Assembly (NCBI RefSeq): GCF_014647675.1
Contig: NZ_BMPQ01000001.1
Span: forward strand, 407,089-471,088
Origin: Streptomyces flaveus
GTDB taxonomy: Bacteria; Actinomycetota; Actinomycetes; Streptomycetales; Streptomycetaceae
Length of the DNA stretch: 64,000 bases
Direction of reading: 5' to 3'
Part shown: positions 36,226-44,330 of the stretch, piece after piece
Numbering within the stretch: the first letter of the stretch is position 1
Layout: every line of letters starts with the position of its first letter
Program-made: the position numbers and the translations under genes
The notes under the pieces: generated by a model
What the model was told of the DNA's origin: nothing
What the model saw: only the letters and a program-made list of their open reading frames with translations
Databases searched by the model: none

Positions 36226-37227
36226 TTCCGGCCTGGACGCGCTGGAACGCCGGGCGGCCGCGGTGCGCGAGGCGACGGAGCGCGGTTCGCCGCCGCGGCC
36301 TTCGGCGGCGGCACTCCGACGTTCCTCACGGCCGCGGAGCTGGAGCGGCTGTGCGATCTCGCCGAGCGTGGCCTCGGCGCGGATCTGACCGCGATCCCGC
36401 TGTCCGTGGGGGCCTCGCCCGCCACGGCGACCGCCGACCGGCTGGCCGTGCTGGCCGAGCGCGGCACCACGCGCCTGAGCCTGGGTGTGCAGAGCTTCGT
36501 CGACGCCGAGGCGCGATCCGCCGTACGCCCTCAGCGCCGGGCAGATGTCGAGGCGGCCCTCGCCCGGATCCGCGACGCCGGCATCCCCGTCCTCAACATC
36601 GACCTGATCTACGGCATAGAAGGCCAGACCGAGGAGTCGTGGCGCCGTTCCCTGGACGCCGCCCTCGCCTGGCAGCCGGAGGAGCTGTATCTCTACCGTT
36701 CCTGTTCACTGAGCCATAGGCAGTCCTGCGTCCAGGACTGCCTGTCAGTGGCCTGCCGCGAACGGTCTGAGGACTACGCGTGCCAGACCGACGGCATGGT
36801 CGGCCTCGGCTGCGGCGCCCGCTCGTACACCTCCGCGCTGCACTACTCCTTCGACTACGCCGTGGACATGCACCGCATTCGCGGAATCATCGACGACTAC
36901 ACCGGCCGCGCGACCGACGACTTCCGCCACGCCGACTTCGGCTGGCGGATGAGCGCGGAGGAGGCCCGGCGCCGCCATCTGCTGCAGTCGCTGCTGCAGG
37001 CCGAGGGGATGCCCGTCGCGGACTACCGGACCCGCTTCGGCACCTCGCCCGGCGACGACTTCGCCACCGAGCTGGCCCGGTTCCACTACCGGGGCTGGCT
37101 GGACGACTCCGCCGCCCCGGACCTCCTGCGGCTCTCTCCCGAGGGCCTGGCCCACTCCGACGCGCTGGGCCCCGCGTTGTTCTCCGCCGCCGTGCGGGAG
37201 CGCATGGCCGTGTACGAAGCGAAGTGA
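36226..37227 (+). pseudogene. STM4012-family radical SAM protein, decayed
   Basis: The forward strand keeps parts of an STM4012-type radical SAM enzyme. A short piece GLDALERRAAAVREATERG is followed by a frameshift near 36290. A long open part then runs from AAFGGGTPTFLTAAELERL through SLGVQSFVDAEARSA, NIDLIYGIEGQ and DYACQTDGMVGLGCGARSY to a normal C-terminus. The N-terminal region with the CxxxCxxC cluster is missing. An internal stretch between EELYLY and DYACQTDG is replaced by about 25 unrelated codons that contain a hairpin (36707-36750). Without the iron-sulphur motif it cannot work as a radical SAM enzyme. The intact STM4011-type gene follows 9 bases later. Confidence 0.85.
36707..36750. 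repeat. Imperfect palindrome at an internal deletion in the STM4012 pseudogene
   Basis: An 11-bp perfect stem (AGGCAGTCCTG with CAGGACTGCCT, 4-base loop) is extended outward, after a small bulge, by CACTGA and TCAGTG. It lies exactly where about 70 family-conserved residues are missing. It could be the footprint of a small mobile palindrome or of an excised IS. Confidence 0.6.
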
Positions 37228-37236
37228 CGGAGCCGT

Positions 37237-38094
37237 ATGGATCTCACGATCCTCTACCGTGGCCCGCTGGCGTCGTGCGACTACGACTGCCCGTACTGCC
37301 CCTTCGCCAAGCGCCGGGACAGCCGCGCCCAACTGACCGCCGACCGCGCCGCGTTGGAGCGCTTCGCCACGTGGGCGACGGCGCAGCGGGAGGACCGGCT
37401 CTCCCTGCTGTTCACGCCATGGGGCGAGGGCCTGGTGCGTTCCTGGTACCGGCGCACGCTCGCGGAGCTGAGCCGGCTGCCGCACATCCACCGGGTGGCG
37501 ATCCAGACCAACCTCAGCTGCCGCACCGACTGGCTGGACACCGCCGACCTGGACACCCTTGCCCTGTGGTGCACCTTCCACCCCGGCCAGACACCGTACG
37601 ACCGCTTCCTGGCCAAGTGCCGTGACCTGGCCACCCGCGGCGTCCGCCACAGCGTCGGCGTCGTCGGCCTTCCCGAGCACCTGGAGCAGGCGCGTCGCCT
37701 CCGCGCCGACCTCCCCGCCCACGTGTACCTCTGGATCAACGCCGCCGAGGGGCACACGTACACGGACGCCGAGGCCGAACAGTGGTCCGCCCTCGATCCG
37801 CTCTTCCCGTACAGCCGCCACCCGCACCGCAGCGCGGGCCTGCCCTGCCGGACGGGCGAGTCCGTCATATCCGTGAACGGCGAGGGCACGGTGCACCGCT
37901 GCCACTTCGTCCGCTCGGAGCTGGGCAACCTGTACGACGGCTCGTACCGGAGTGCACTGCGCCCCCGCGCCTGCCCCCTGACCGTCTGCGACTGCCACAT
38001 CGGCTACGTCCACCTGGAAACCCTGCCGCTGTACGACGTGTTCGCGGGCGGTGTCCTGGAGCGCATCCCGGCGACGCTTCCCGGGGGAGGCTGA
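37237..38094 (+). CDS. STM4011-family radical SAM protein
   Basis: This 285-residue radical SAM enzyme has the cluster motif C14-x3-C18-x2-C21 (CDYDCPYC) close to its N-terminus, then a compact barrel (LLFTPWGEGLV, AIQTNLSC, WCTFHPGQTPYDRF, SVGVVGLPEHL). A C-terminal Cys-rich part (HRCHFVRSELG, CPLTVCDCHIGY) could bind another cluster. STM4011 proteins normally sit with STM4012, 4013, 4014 and 4015. Here STM4012 and 4014 are broken and 4013 and 4015 are absent, so this intact gene may be an orphan on its way to loss. The pathway of this conserved set is unknown. Confidence 0.88.
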   Translation: MDLTILYRGPLASCDYDCPYCPFAKRRDSRAQLTADRAALERFATWATAQREDRLSLLFTPWGEGLVRSWYRRTLAELSRLPHIHRVAIQTNLSCRTDWLDTADLDTLALWCTFHPGQTPYDRFLAKCRDLATRGVRHSVGVVGLPEHLEQARRLRADLPAHVYLWINAAEGHTYTDAEAEQWSALDPLFPYSRHPHRSAGLPCRTGESVISVNGEGTVHRCHFVRSELGNLYDGSYRSALRPRACPLTVCDCHIGYVHLETLPLYDVFAGGVLERIPATLPGGG

Positions 38095-38222
38095 CCGGCG
38101 GCGCCTCGACGAGAACCTCGGTTTCGCGTCTCGACGACACCGGGGCCGAGTCCTCAAAAGGCAGTGTCAGCACGGGGATTGACGGTGAAACAGGTGCCCT
38201 CCTACGGTTCATCCGGCAACAC

Positions 38223-38244
38223 GAACGTAGTTCGAAATATCGAA
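38223..38244. promoter_or_regulatory. Overlapping inverted repeats upstream of the GH59-like gene
   Basis: CGAAC and GTTCG around GTA, overlapped by TTCGA and TCGAA around AATA, lie about 35-55 bases before the galactosidase-like start. This is the usual place for a repressor or activator site. It differs from the LacI operator at 30819, so another regulator would be involved. Confidence 0.35.
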
Positions 38245-38277
38245 TTCTGGTGTGCTGCGAAAAGGAGTCGAAACCGG

Positions 38278-41247
38278 ATGGGCACGCAGAGAAGACCCGG
38301 ATGGATGTCGCTTGCCGCGGCAGCCGCCATGGCCCTGGCAGCAGGAGTGCTCACTGCTCCCGCCGCCTACACCGCGGATGATCCTGTAGAGGTCATAGTC
38401 GACGGAAACGACGTTCGCGGCGACAACAAGAACGGCTTGACCTACAAGGGCCTCGGCCTGCTCAGCTGCAACAGCACGACCAACCTGCTGATGGACTACA
38501 AGGCGCAGAACCCCCACCGGTACTGGCAGCTCGTCAGAGTTCTGTTCGGCGGAAAGAACCCGCTGATCAACCATGTCAAGGTCGAGATGGGAACCGACAC
38601 GAACACGTCGACCGGTTCCGATCCTGCGACCATGCGCACACCGGACGAACTCGCCGACGCGTCCCGCTCCCCGGGCTTCCAGTTGGCCGCCGACGCCAAG
38701 ACGGTCAACCCGAAGCTCAAGGTCTCGATTCTCCGCTGGGAAATGCCCGAATGGGTCCAGAACGAATGGGACAAGGGCACCGGCACCGACGAGATGTACA
38801 AGTGGTACAAGGAGACGATCCTCGACGCCTACGAGAAGTACGGGTACATGGTCGACTACGTCGACCCGGACAAGAACGAGACCCGGAATCCGGACGAGGC
38901 GTTCATCAAGTGGTACAAGAACGCGATCGTCACCGACACGGACTTCGCGAATCCGCGCTACAACATCCCGGCAGACAAACGGGAGAAGGCCAAGAAGGCC
39001 TACCACGACATCAAGATCATCGCGTCCGACGAGAACACCACACACCACATCGGTCCGTCCATGCTCAGCGATGCGGAACTCTTCGGCATGGTCGACGCGG
39101 TGGGCTACCACTACAACACCGATGACCGGCGCGAAGGCGCCGCCGACAGCGACACCTACCTGCCGTACACCAAGCTGGCGACCGGCAAGAACAAGTACAA
39201 CCAGGACAAGGAAGTCTGGTACAGCGAAGGAACCGCTTCGTTCGGCCACACCGAATACCGCGTCAACAACACCGACGGCCCGAATGGTTCGAGCACCGGC
39301 ATCGGCGGCGTCCAAAGCGCCCTCGACCTCGCGAACCGCTCCGTCAAGAGCTACGCCAACTCCAAGCGGACGCACTACATCTTCCAGCCGGCGATCGGGT
39401 CCTTCTACGAAGGCGCCCAGTACAGCCACAAGGAACTCGTCAGCGCCCGCGACCCGTGGTCGGGCTATCTCCACTACGACGCTGCCCTCTATGTGATGCA
39501 GCACTTCACCCAGTTCGCGAAGACCGGCTGGGAGAACGACACGAACACGGCGGGCATCTGGCGCACCGTGCCGGAAGCCAGTTACAGCGGGGTGAGCGGC
39601 ACCGAGAACGTCGACGGCTCGAACGGGGCGCCGAGTTACATGACGCTCGCGGATCCCCGTAAGAAGGACTTCTCGACGGTCGTGGTCAACGACAGCGACC
39701 AGCCCAGGACTTACCGCGTCAAGGCCGAGAACATGCGACTCGGTCCGGATCCGACCATGGAGGTCTGGGAGACCCGTGGGCCGGACGCGGGGCAGGCCTA
39801 CGACGCGAACTTCAAGCACCTCGCCGACCAGATCCGGCCCGGCGGCGACGGCTTCTACACCTACACGGTCGAGCCGCGGTCGATCGTGACCCTGACGACG
39901 CTGGACAAGAGCCGCGACAAGGCGACGAAGCAACGTCTGCCCAAGTCCCTGGACCGCACGGTGCTCGACACCGACGCGACCGGCAAGAAGCGCAACGCCC
40001 GCGACGACGTCCTGTACGCCGACGACTTCGGGTACGAGGAGGAGGGCAGGGTCCGGGTCGGCACGGCCGACGGCGCGCGCAAGGTGTCCCAGCCCTATCT
40101 GACGTCCCGTGGCAACCAGCCGCGCTACATGGTCGACCAGACCGGCGCCTGGGAGGTCGGGAAGGACGCGCGCGGCGACAACGTGCTGTACCAGTACATG
40201 GATCAGTCCATGAAGGACACCCACGCCTGGAACCGTCACACGCCCAACACGACGGTCGGCGACTTCCGTTGGGAAAACTACAGGGCCACGGTCGACGTCT
40301 CCTTCCCGGACCCGGCCGGCGGACTCGCCTCCCTGGGCGTCCGTCAGCAGAAGGGCATGGCGGTCAGCGACGCCGCCTACAACGTACGTATCCGCCCGGA
40401 CGGCACCTGGACGTTCTACGAGTACGGCACCGCGATCAGGACGGGAACGGTCGCGGCGTCCGGCACCTACCGCCTCGCCATCGAGGCGAAGGGCGCGACG
40501 ATCACGGCCTTCGTCGACGGTAAAGCCGTCTCCACGTACCAGGATCCGACTCCGCAGACCGAAGGCCGCGTCAAGCTCGGCAGCGACTTCTACAAGACGG
40601 CGTTCGACAACCTGAAGGTCGAGAAGATCGACGGGTACACGCCCTACGCCGACGCCCAGACCGACAACATGGACAGCTCGGTCGCGTACGACGGCGTCTG
40701 GAGCAGGAAGGCCGCACTCGGCGACGCGATGGACTGGTACCGGTCGACGTCGACGAGCACGGCTGCCGGCGCGTCGTTCACCGTCCCGTTCACCGGTACG
40801 GGCATCGACATCATCGGCGGCAACGACGGCAGCGCCGTTCTCGATGTCCACATCGACGGCAAGCCGGTCGCCAAGGACGCGAAGACCGCCGCCGTCGACA
40901 AGCGCCTCGCGACGTACACGCTCCGCGGCCTGCGGGACGGCAAGCACACGGCGAAGTTCGTCCTCAAGTCCGGGAAGATCGTTCTCGACGCGTTCCACGC
41001 CATTCCCGGCGACGTGGACGGCCCTGTGGACACGACCCCGATCCGGAGCGCCCTGGACGAGATCGGAAGTCCGGCACAGGCCGACTACACGGCCGAGTCG
41101 TGGGCTCTGTTCGACTCCGCGCTCTCGGCCGCGAAGGCAGCCGTGAACGGGCAGAAGGGCCTCGACGTCACCGGCGCCGAGCAGATCGAGGACAGGCTCG
41201 ACGAGGCCTACGACCGGCTGGTGCGCAAGGACGCCACCTCGGGCTAG
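38278..41247 (+). CDS. Secreted GH59-like galactosidase (galactosylceramidase family)
   Basis: This 989-residue extracellular protein starts at ATG 38278, 10 bases after AAGGAG, with a signal peptide of about 32 residues. The catalytic barrel resembles GH59 galactocerebrosidases and related exo-galactanases: NHVKVEMGTDTNTSTGSDP and SILRWEMPEWVQNEW are family-like. Probable catalytic Glu residues are E252 (IIASDEN) and E317 (VWYSEGTASFG). A beta-sandwich and a lectin-like domain follow (about residues 590-790, with FYEYGTAIRTG). Next is a carbohydrate-binding-like domain near 800-920, and the protein ends with a FIVAR-like helical module (SALDEIG, SALSAAKAAVNGQKGLDV). It probably removes beta-galactose from glycans or glycolipids. 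A terminator follows. Confidence 0.8.
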   Translation: MGTQRRPGWMSLAAAAAMALAAGVLTAPAAYTADDPVEVIVDGNDVRGDNKNGLTYKGLGLLSCNSTTNLLMDYKAQNPHRYWQLVRVLFGGKNPLINHVKVEMGTDTNTSTGSDPATMRTPDELADASRSPGFQLAADAKTVNPKLKVSILRWEMPEWVQNEWDKGTGTDEMYKWYKETILDAYEKYGYMVDYVDPDKNETRNPDEAFIKWYKNAIVTDTDFANPRYNIPADKREKAKKAYHDIKIIASDENTTHHIGPSMLSDAELFGMVDAVGYHYNTDDRREGAADSDTYLPYTKLATGKNKYNQDKEVWYSEGTASFGHTEYRVNNTDGPNGSSTGIGGVQSALDLANRSVKSYANSKRTHYIFQPAIGSFYEGAQYSHKELVSARDPWSGYLHYDAALYVMQHFTQFAKTGWENDTNTAGIWRTVPEASYSGVSGTENVDGSNGAPSYMTLADPRKKDFSTVVVNDSDQPRTYRVKAENMRLGPDPTMEVWETRGPDAGQAYDANFKHLADQIRPGGDGFYTYTVEPRSIVTLTTLDKSRDKATKQRLPKSLDRTVLDTDATGKKRNARDDVLYADDFGYEEEGRVRVGTADGARKVSQPYLTSRGNQPRYMVDQTGAWEVGKDARGDNVLYQYMDQSMKDTHAWNRHTPNTTVGDFRWENYRATVDVSFPDPAGGLASLGVRQQKGMAVSDAAYNVRIRPDGTWTFYEYGTAIRTGTVAASGTYRLAIEAKGATITAFVDGKAVSTYQDPTPQTEGRVKLGSDFYKTAFDNLKVEKIDGYTPYADAQTDNMDSSVAYDGVWSRKAALGDAMDWYRSTSTSTAAGASFTVPFTGTGIDIIGGNDGSAVLDVHIDGKPVAKDAKTAAVDKRLATYTLRGLRDGKHTAKFVLKSGKIVLDAFHAIPGDVDGPVDTTPIRSALDEIGSPAQADYTAESWALFDSALSAAKAAVNGQKGLDVTGAEQIEDRLDEAYDRLVRKDATSG

Positions 41248-41279
41248 CGGACACTCACCAGCGAACACTCAGCGTCACG

Positions 41280-41306
41280 GGCGCTCTCCTGACCACGGGG
41301 GAGCGC
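41280..41306 (+). terminator. Hairpin after the GH59-like gene
   Basis: Arms of 10 bases (GGCGCTCTCC at 41280-41289 and GGGGAGCGCC at 41297-41306) pair with one wobble, 32 bases after the stop codon. The remaining bases to 41605 hold no gene I can support. Confidence 0.65.
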
Positions 41307-41605
41307 CTCGCTGAGCAGCGCGGCGGTGTCACTCGGACGGCGGCATGGTTCCGGACGGCGGCAGGGCTCCCGACCGGGCGAGGCCGGGCACTCGGGCGCG
41401 ACGTGATGCCAGTAGCGCAGCCCTTTTCGCGGCCAGGCATCCGAGTGCCGGTCGGCGGTCCAGTCGGGGGATTTCTTCTCCGGGAGCGGTCGTCCGAATT
41501 GCGGCCGGGTCGGCGTCGGCCTAGCTTCATGAACGTCACATTACGTGACAGGACCGACACAATCCGTAGGTCGGTTCTCCCGTGAAGGCATCGAACGGAG
41601 CATTC

Positions 41606-42181
41606 ATGTCGGTGATGACCGGTACCCAACCCATGCAGCAGGCCGGCCAGCAGCTTGGCCAGCAGGCCGGCGGCACGCAGCAGGTCGCACAGGTGGTCCA
41701 GCAGGCCATCCAGCAGGCGTGCCAGCAGACGGCGCAGCAGGCCGCGCAGCAGGTGCAGCAGACCATCCAGCAGATCCAGCAGATCCAGCAGCAGCTCCAG
41801 CAGCGGCCGGAACTGGCCCAGCAGGCGCACCCGTACCTGGCGCTCGCGCTGCACCGCTCGCTGCACGCGGGCATCCGTCAGGCTGTGGAGCAGTCCGTGC
41901 AGCAGGCGCTGCCGACCGCGATCGTGGGCCTGCTTCAGCAGAGCCAGCAGGGTCAGCAGGGTCAGCAGGGTCAGCAGGGTCAGCAGGGTCAGCAGGGTCA
42001 GCAGGGTCAGCAGGGTCAGCAGCAGTGGGGCGGCGGGCTCGGCCAGCAGTCCTACGGCCAGCAGCCGTACGGACAGCAGTCGTTCGGCCAGCAGCCGTTC
42101 GGCCAGCAGTCCTACGGCCAGCAGGGCCAGCAGCCCGGCTTCGGCTTCGGTCAGATGGGCCAGCCCTTCGGCATCGGCTGA
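41606..42181 (+). CDS. Gln-rich low-complexity protein with GQQ repeats
   Basis: This 191-residue protein starts at ATG 41606, 5 bases after GGAG; a GTG 24 bases earlier in frame has no such site. It is dominated by Gln. Residues 10-75 are a Gln/Ala-rich helical region (QQVAQVVQQAIQQACQQ), and 76-110 is a more normal helix (AHPYLALALHRSLHAGIRQA). Eight perfect GQQ triplets follow, then a Gly/Gln/Tyr/Phe tail of GQQSYGQQPYG-type repeats. The tail looks like a prion-like or phase-separating segment. There is no signal peptide or membrane helix. A strong terminator separates it from the pseudo-subtilisin downstream. I know no family for it. Confidence 0.8.
   Translation: MSVMTGTQPMQQAGQQLGQQAGGTQQVAQVVQQAIQQACQQTAQQAAQQVQQTIQQIQQIQQQLQQRPELAQQAHPYLALALHRSLHAGIRQAVEQSVQQALPTAIVGLLQQSQQGQQGQQGQQGQQGQQGQQGQQGQQQWGGGLGQQSYGQQPYGQQSFGQQPFGQQSYGQQGQQPGFGFGQMGQPFGIG
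41951..42022 (+). repeat. Eight perfect tandem copies of GGTCAGCAG
   Basis: A 9-base unit is repeated eight times without a mismatch inside the Gln-rich gene, coding for (GQQ)8. Such identical arrays expand and contract by slippage, so the copy number should vary between strains. Confidence 0.95.
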
Positions 42182-42198
42182 TCTGAGGGCGGCGTAAC

Positions 42199-42232
42199 GC
42201 GGTGTGCCCGGGGACAGCTCCGGGCACACCGC
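42199..42232 (+). terminator. Hairpin between the Gln-rich and pseudo-subtilisin genes
   Basis: A perfect 13-bp stem (GCGGTGTGCCCGG with CCGGGCACACCGC) around an 8-base loop lies 17 bases after the Gln-rich stop codon. Confidence 0.85.
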
Positions 42233-42297
42233 CTCAGCGTGCAGGCGCGAGCCGCCCCCGTCGCCGGATTGGAAGCACAAGTTACGAGGTAGGCGTG

Positions 42298-44049
42298 GTG
42301 AAGGTGGACGTGATGGTCAAGGAAAGGCCCGAAAACAGCCGCGCGAGCGGATCCGAGGGGAACGGCGCCGCCGGATCCGAACCCGAGGGCAAGCAGGCGG
42401 GGCCACGTGAGGAAGGCGCGCAGTCACCGCGCCCGGTGCAACCGCGCCGCGAGCGCTACATGGTGGCACCGCTGCCGCAGCATCTGCTCCCACCAGGAGT
42501 GTCCGAGCTCAGCATGGACGCGGTGTGCGACCGCCTTGAGCGTATGCCCGAGGTCAAGGTGACCCGCAGGATCCGGCCCTCGGAGAAGCTCAAATCGGCC
42601 GGGCTGCACCCCTCCTGCCCGGAGATCGCGGTCGTCGAGGCTGCCGAGGCCCAGGTGCCGGCGATGCGGTCGCTGCACGTACACATCGAGCCGGACCTGC
42701 CGCTGACCGGCACCGGACCCGCCGTCACGCCGACCGCGGGGGTCCTGCCGCTCCGCGATCCGGCGCTGGTCGCGCCGCTGGACGAACCCGTGGAGATCTC
42801 GCTGCGCGTCCGCGGCCCGGAGGGCGAACCGCTGACCGGCGCGGGGGTGTACCTGATCGGCTCGTCATGGCCGGGGCAGGGCGTCACCGCTGCCGACGGG
42901 ACGGTCACCGTCACGCTGGCCACGGAGACCGCGGAGTCCGTGCAGTCCCTCTACATCCGGCCCGCCAGCGGCTATGCGGACCGCTGGATCAGCCGTCCCG
43001 ATCTGTCGGTGACCCGGGTGAACCTGATCACCCTCACACCACTGGACAAGGTGTACCCAGGGCTGAACGAGAGGCAGCAGTACGGCTGGGGCCAGCAGGC
43101 CATGCGGGTGGACCGGCTGCCTCCCACGTTCCGCGCCTTCGGGGTCAAGGTCGCGGTCATCGGTTCGGGCGTCGCTTCCGAGCACCCCGATCTGAAGCAG
43201 CGGGTGCGCTCCGGGGCCGACCTCGTCCGCCGTACGGAAGAGGGGTGGGCCCAGGACAGGGTGGGCACCGGCACCCATGCGGCGGGCGTCATCGCCGGGG
43301 CCGACACCGGCAAGGGCGTCATCGGCATCGCGGTCGACGCCGAGCTGGAGGTCTGCCAGGTGCAGCCCGGCGGCTGCTTCAGCGACCTGATCGCCGCACT
43401 GGACCGCTGCGTCGAGCAGGAGGTCGATGTCGCCCACATCGCGGTGGCGTCCCCGTATGCGTCGGCGCTGGTCTCCCGCAAACTTGCCGATGCCAACGCC
43501 GCGGGCATCGCCTGCGTCGCTCCGGCGGGCGACACGGGCGGACCGGTCGCCTTCCCCGGCTCGCTGCCGACCGTGTTCGCCGTGGGCGCGCTGGGAGTCT
43601 TCGGCTCCTACCCGCAGGACACCTCCCAGGCCACCCATGCGGGACCGCAGCTGACACCGGAAGGGCTGTTCGCCGCGCCGTTCAGCTGCTACGGCCCGGG
43701 GGTCGACGCGGCCGCTCCCGGCGTGGCAGTCCTGTCGTGCTCGCCGCAGGGCGGATACACGGCCCTCGACGGTACGGGCACGGCCTCGGCCCATGTCGCC
43801 GGACTTGCCGCCCTCGTACTCGCCCACCACGAGGACTTCCACGGCCAGCTGCTGCCCCGAGGCCCCGGCCGGGTGCAGCACCTGTTCGACATCATCTCCG
43901 CCAGCTGCCGCCCACTGGCCGCCCCGGGCACCGCGGAAGCGGCGCGCGTCGGCCGCGGCCTTCCGGACGCCCTGGTCGCCCTGGGCCTGGCCCCCGGCGT
44001 ACAGCTCGCCCCTGCCCTGTCCCCCTACGTCCCCACCCTCACCGGCTGA
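42298..44049 (+). CDS. Subtilisin-fold (S8) pseudopeptidase with N-terminal accessory domains
   Basis: This protein of about 583 residues starts at GTG 42298, 7 bases after GAGGT. An acidic, disordered N-terminus comes first, then a small domain (RYMVAPLPQHLLPPGVSELS) and a beta-sandwich at about 150-250 (ISLRVRGPEGEPLTGAGVYL). The C-terminal 300 residues have the S8 subtilisin fold, but every catalytic position is changed. Asp of the IDTG motif is Gly289 (VAVIGSGV), His of HGTH is Thr324 (GTGTHAAG), the nucleophile Ser is Gly494 (GTGTASAHVAG), and the oxyanion Asn is Asp412 (PAGDTGG). The scaffold glycines and HVAG helix are kept, so the fold is probably intact while activity is lost. No signal peptide was seen, which suggests a cytoplasmic binding protein. 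The terminator before it argues for its own promoter. Confidence 0.88.
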   Translation: MKVDVMVKERPENSRASGSEGNGAAGSEPEGKQAGPREEGAQSPRPVQPRRERYMVAPLPQHLLPPGVSELSMDAVCDRLERMPEVKVTRRIRPSEKLKSAGLHPSCPEIAVVEAAEAQVPAMRSLHVHIEPDLPLTGTGPAVTPTAGVLPLRDPALVAPLDEPVEISLRVRGPEGEPLTGAGVYLIGSSWPGQGVTAADGTVTVTLATETAESVQSLYIRPASGYADRWISRPDLSVTRVNLITLTPLDKVYPGLNERQQYGWGQQAMRVDRLPPTFRAFGVKVAVIGSGVASEHPDLKQRVRSGADLVRRTEEGWAQDRVGTGTHAAGVIAGADTGKGVIGIAVDAELEVCQVQPGGCFSDLIAALDRCVEQEVDVAHIAVASPYASALVSRKLADANAAGIACVAPAGDTGGPVAFPGSLPTVFAVGALGVFGSYPQDTSQATHAGPQLTPEGLFAAPFSCYGPGVDAAAPGVAVLSCSPQGGYTALDGTGTASAHVAGLAALVLAHHEDFHGQLLPRGPGRVQHLFDIISASCRPLAAPGTAEAARVGRGLPDALVALGLAPGVQLAPALSPYVPTLTG

Positions 44050-44050
44050 G

Positions 44051-44073
44051 GCCTGGCTGAGACACAGCCAGGC
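44051..44073 (+). terminator. Hairpin after the pseudo-subtilisin gene
   Basis: A perfect 9-bp stem (GCCTGGCTG with CAGCCAGGC, 5-base loop) begins 2 bases after the stop codon. A second hairpin follows at 44094-44133. Confidence 0.75.
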
Positions 44074-44093
44074 CCCTCCCCACAGCGAGATCA

Positions 44094-44133
44094 CCGAGCG
44101 GCGCCCGCCCTTGAAGGAACGGGTGCCGCTCGG
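44094..44133 (+). terminator. Second hairpin downstream of the pseudo-subtilisin gene
   Basis: Arms of 14 bases (44094-44107 and 44120-44133) pair with one wobble around a 12-base loop. Together with the hairpin at 44051 it would isolate the RNase J gene from upstream transcription. Confidence 0.6.
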
Positions 44134-44318
44134 CCTGTTCCCATGTCCGTCTCAGCGGCCCCTCGCGCCGCAGCCCAGTAATCACCCATCACCTGCACCA
44201 CGGGCTGTCCCGGCCCTCCGTGTAATCCGGGTGATCCAGGGCACTCGCCGCGCATGACACCTGCCGTCGGGAAAGAAGCGAGCGAGCAGGTGGTGGATCA
44301 CTCCGTCCGTCTCTCCGA

Positions 44319-44324
44319 TAACGT
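44319..44324 (+). promoter_or_regulatory. Possible -10 element of a leaderless RNase J transcript
   Basis: TAACGT (pattern TAnnnT) ends 6 bases before the RNase J ATG, and no ribosome binding site is visible. This is the arrangement of leaderless actinobacterial mRNAs. No clear -35 box was found. Confidence 0.35.
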
Positions 44325-44330
44325 CACGCT

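Noticed and set aside
38209..41268. A 1019-codon antisense frame opposite the GH59-like gene
   Set aside because: It is a shadow of the high third-position GC in the real gene, with Val/Arg/Gly-biased translation and no homology or ribosome binding site.
41941..42150. Regular short repeats that might be a CRISPR or regulatory array
   Set aside because: The units are adjacent without spacers, keep the reading frame and code for GQQ and GQQSYG repeats inside a gene.
42298..44049. Active S8 serine peptidase
   Set aside because: The Asp, His, Ser and oxyanion Asn positions all carry other residues in otherwise recognisable motifs.
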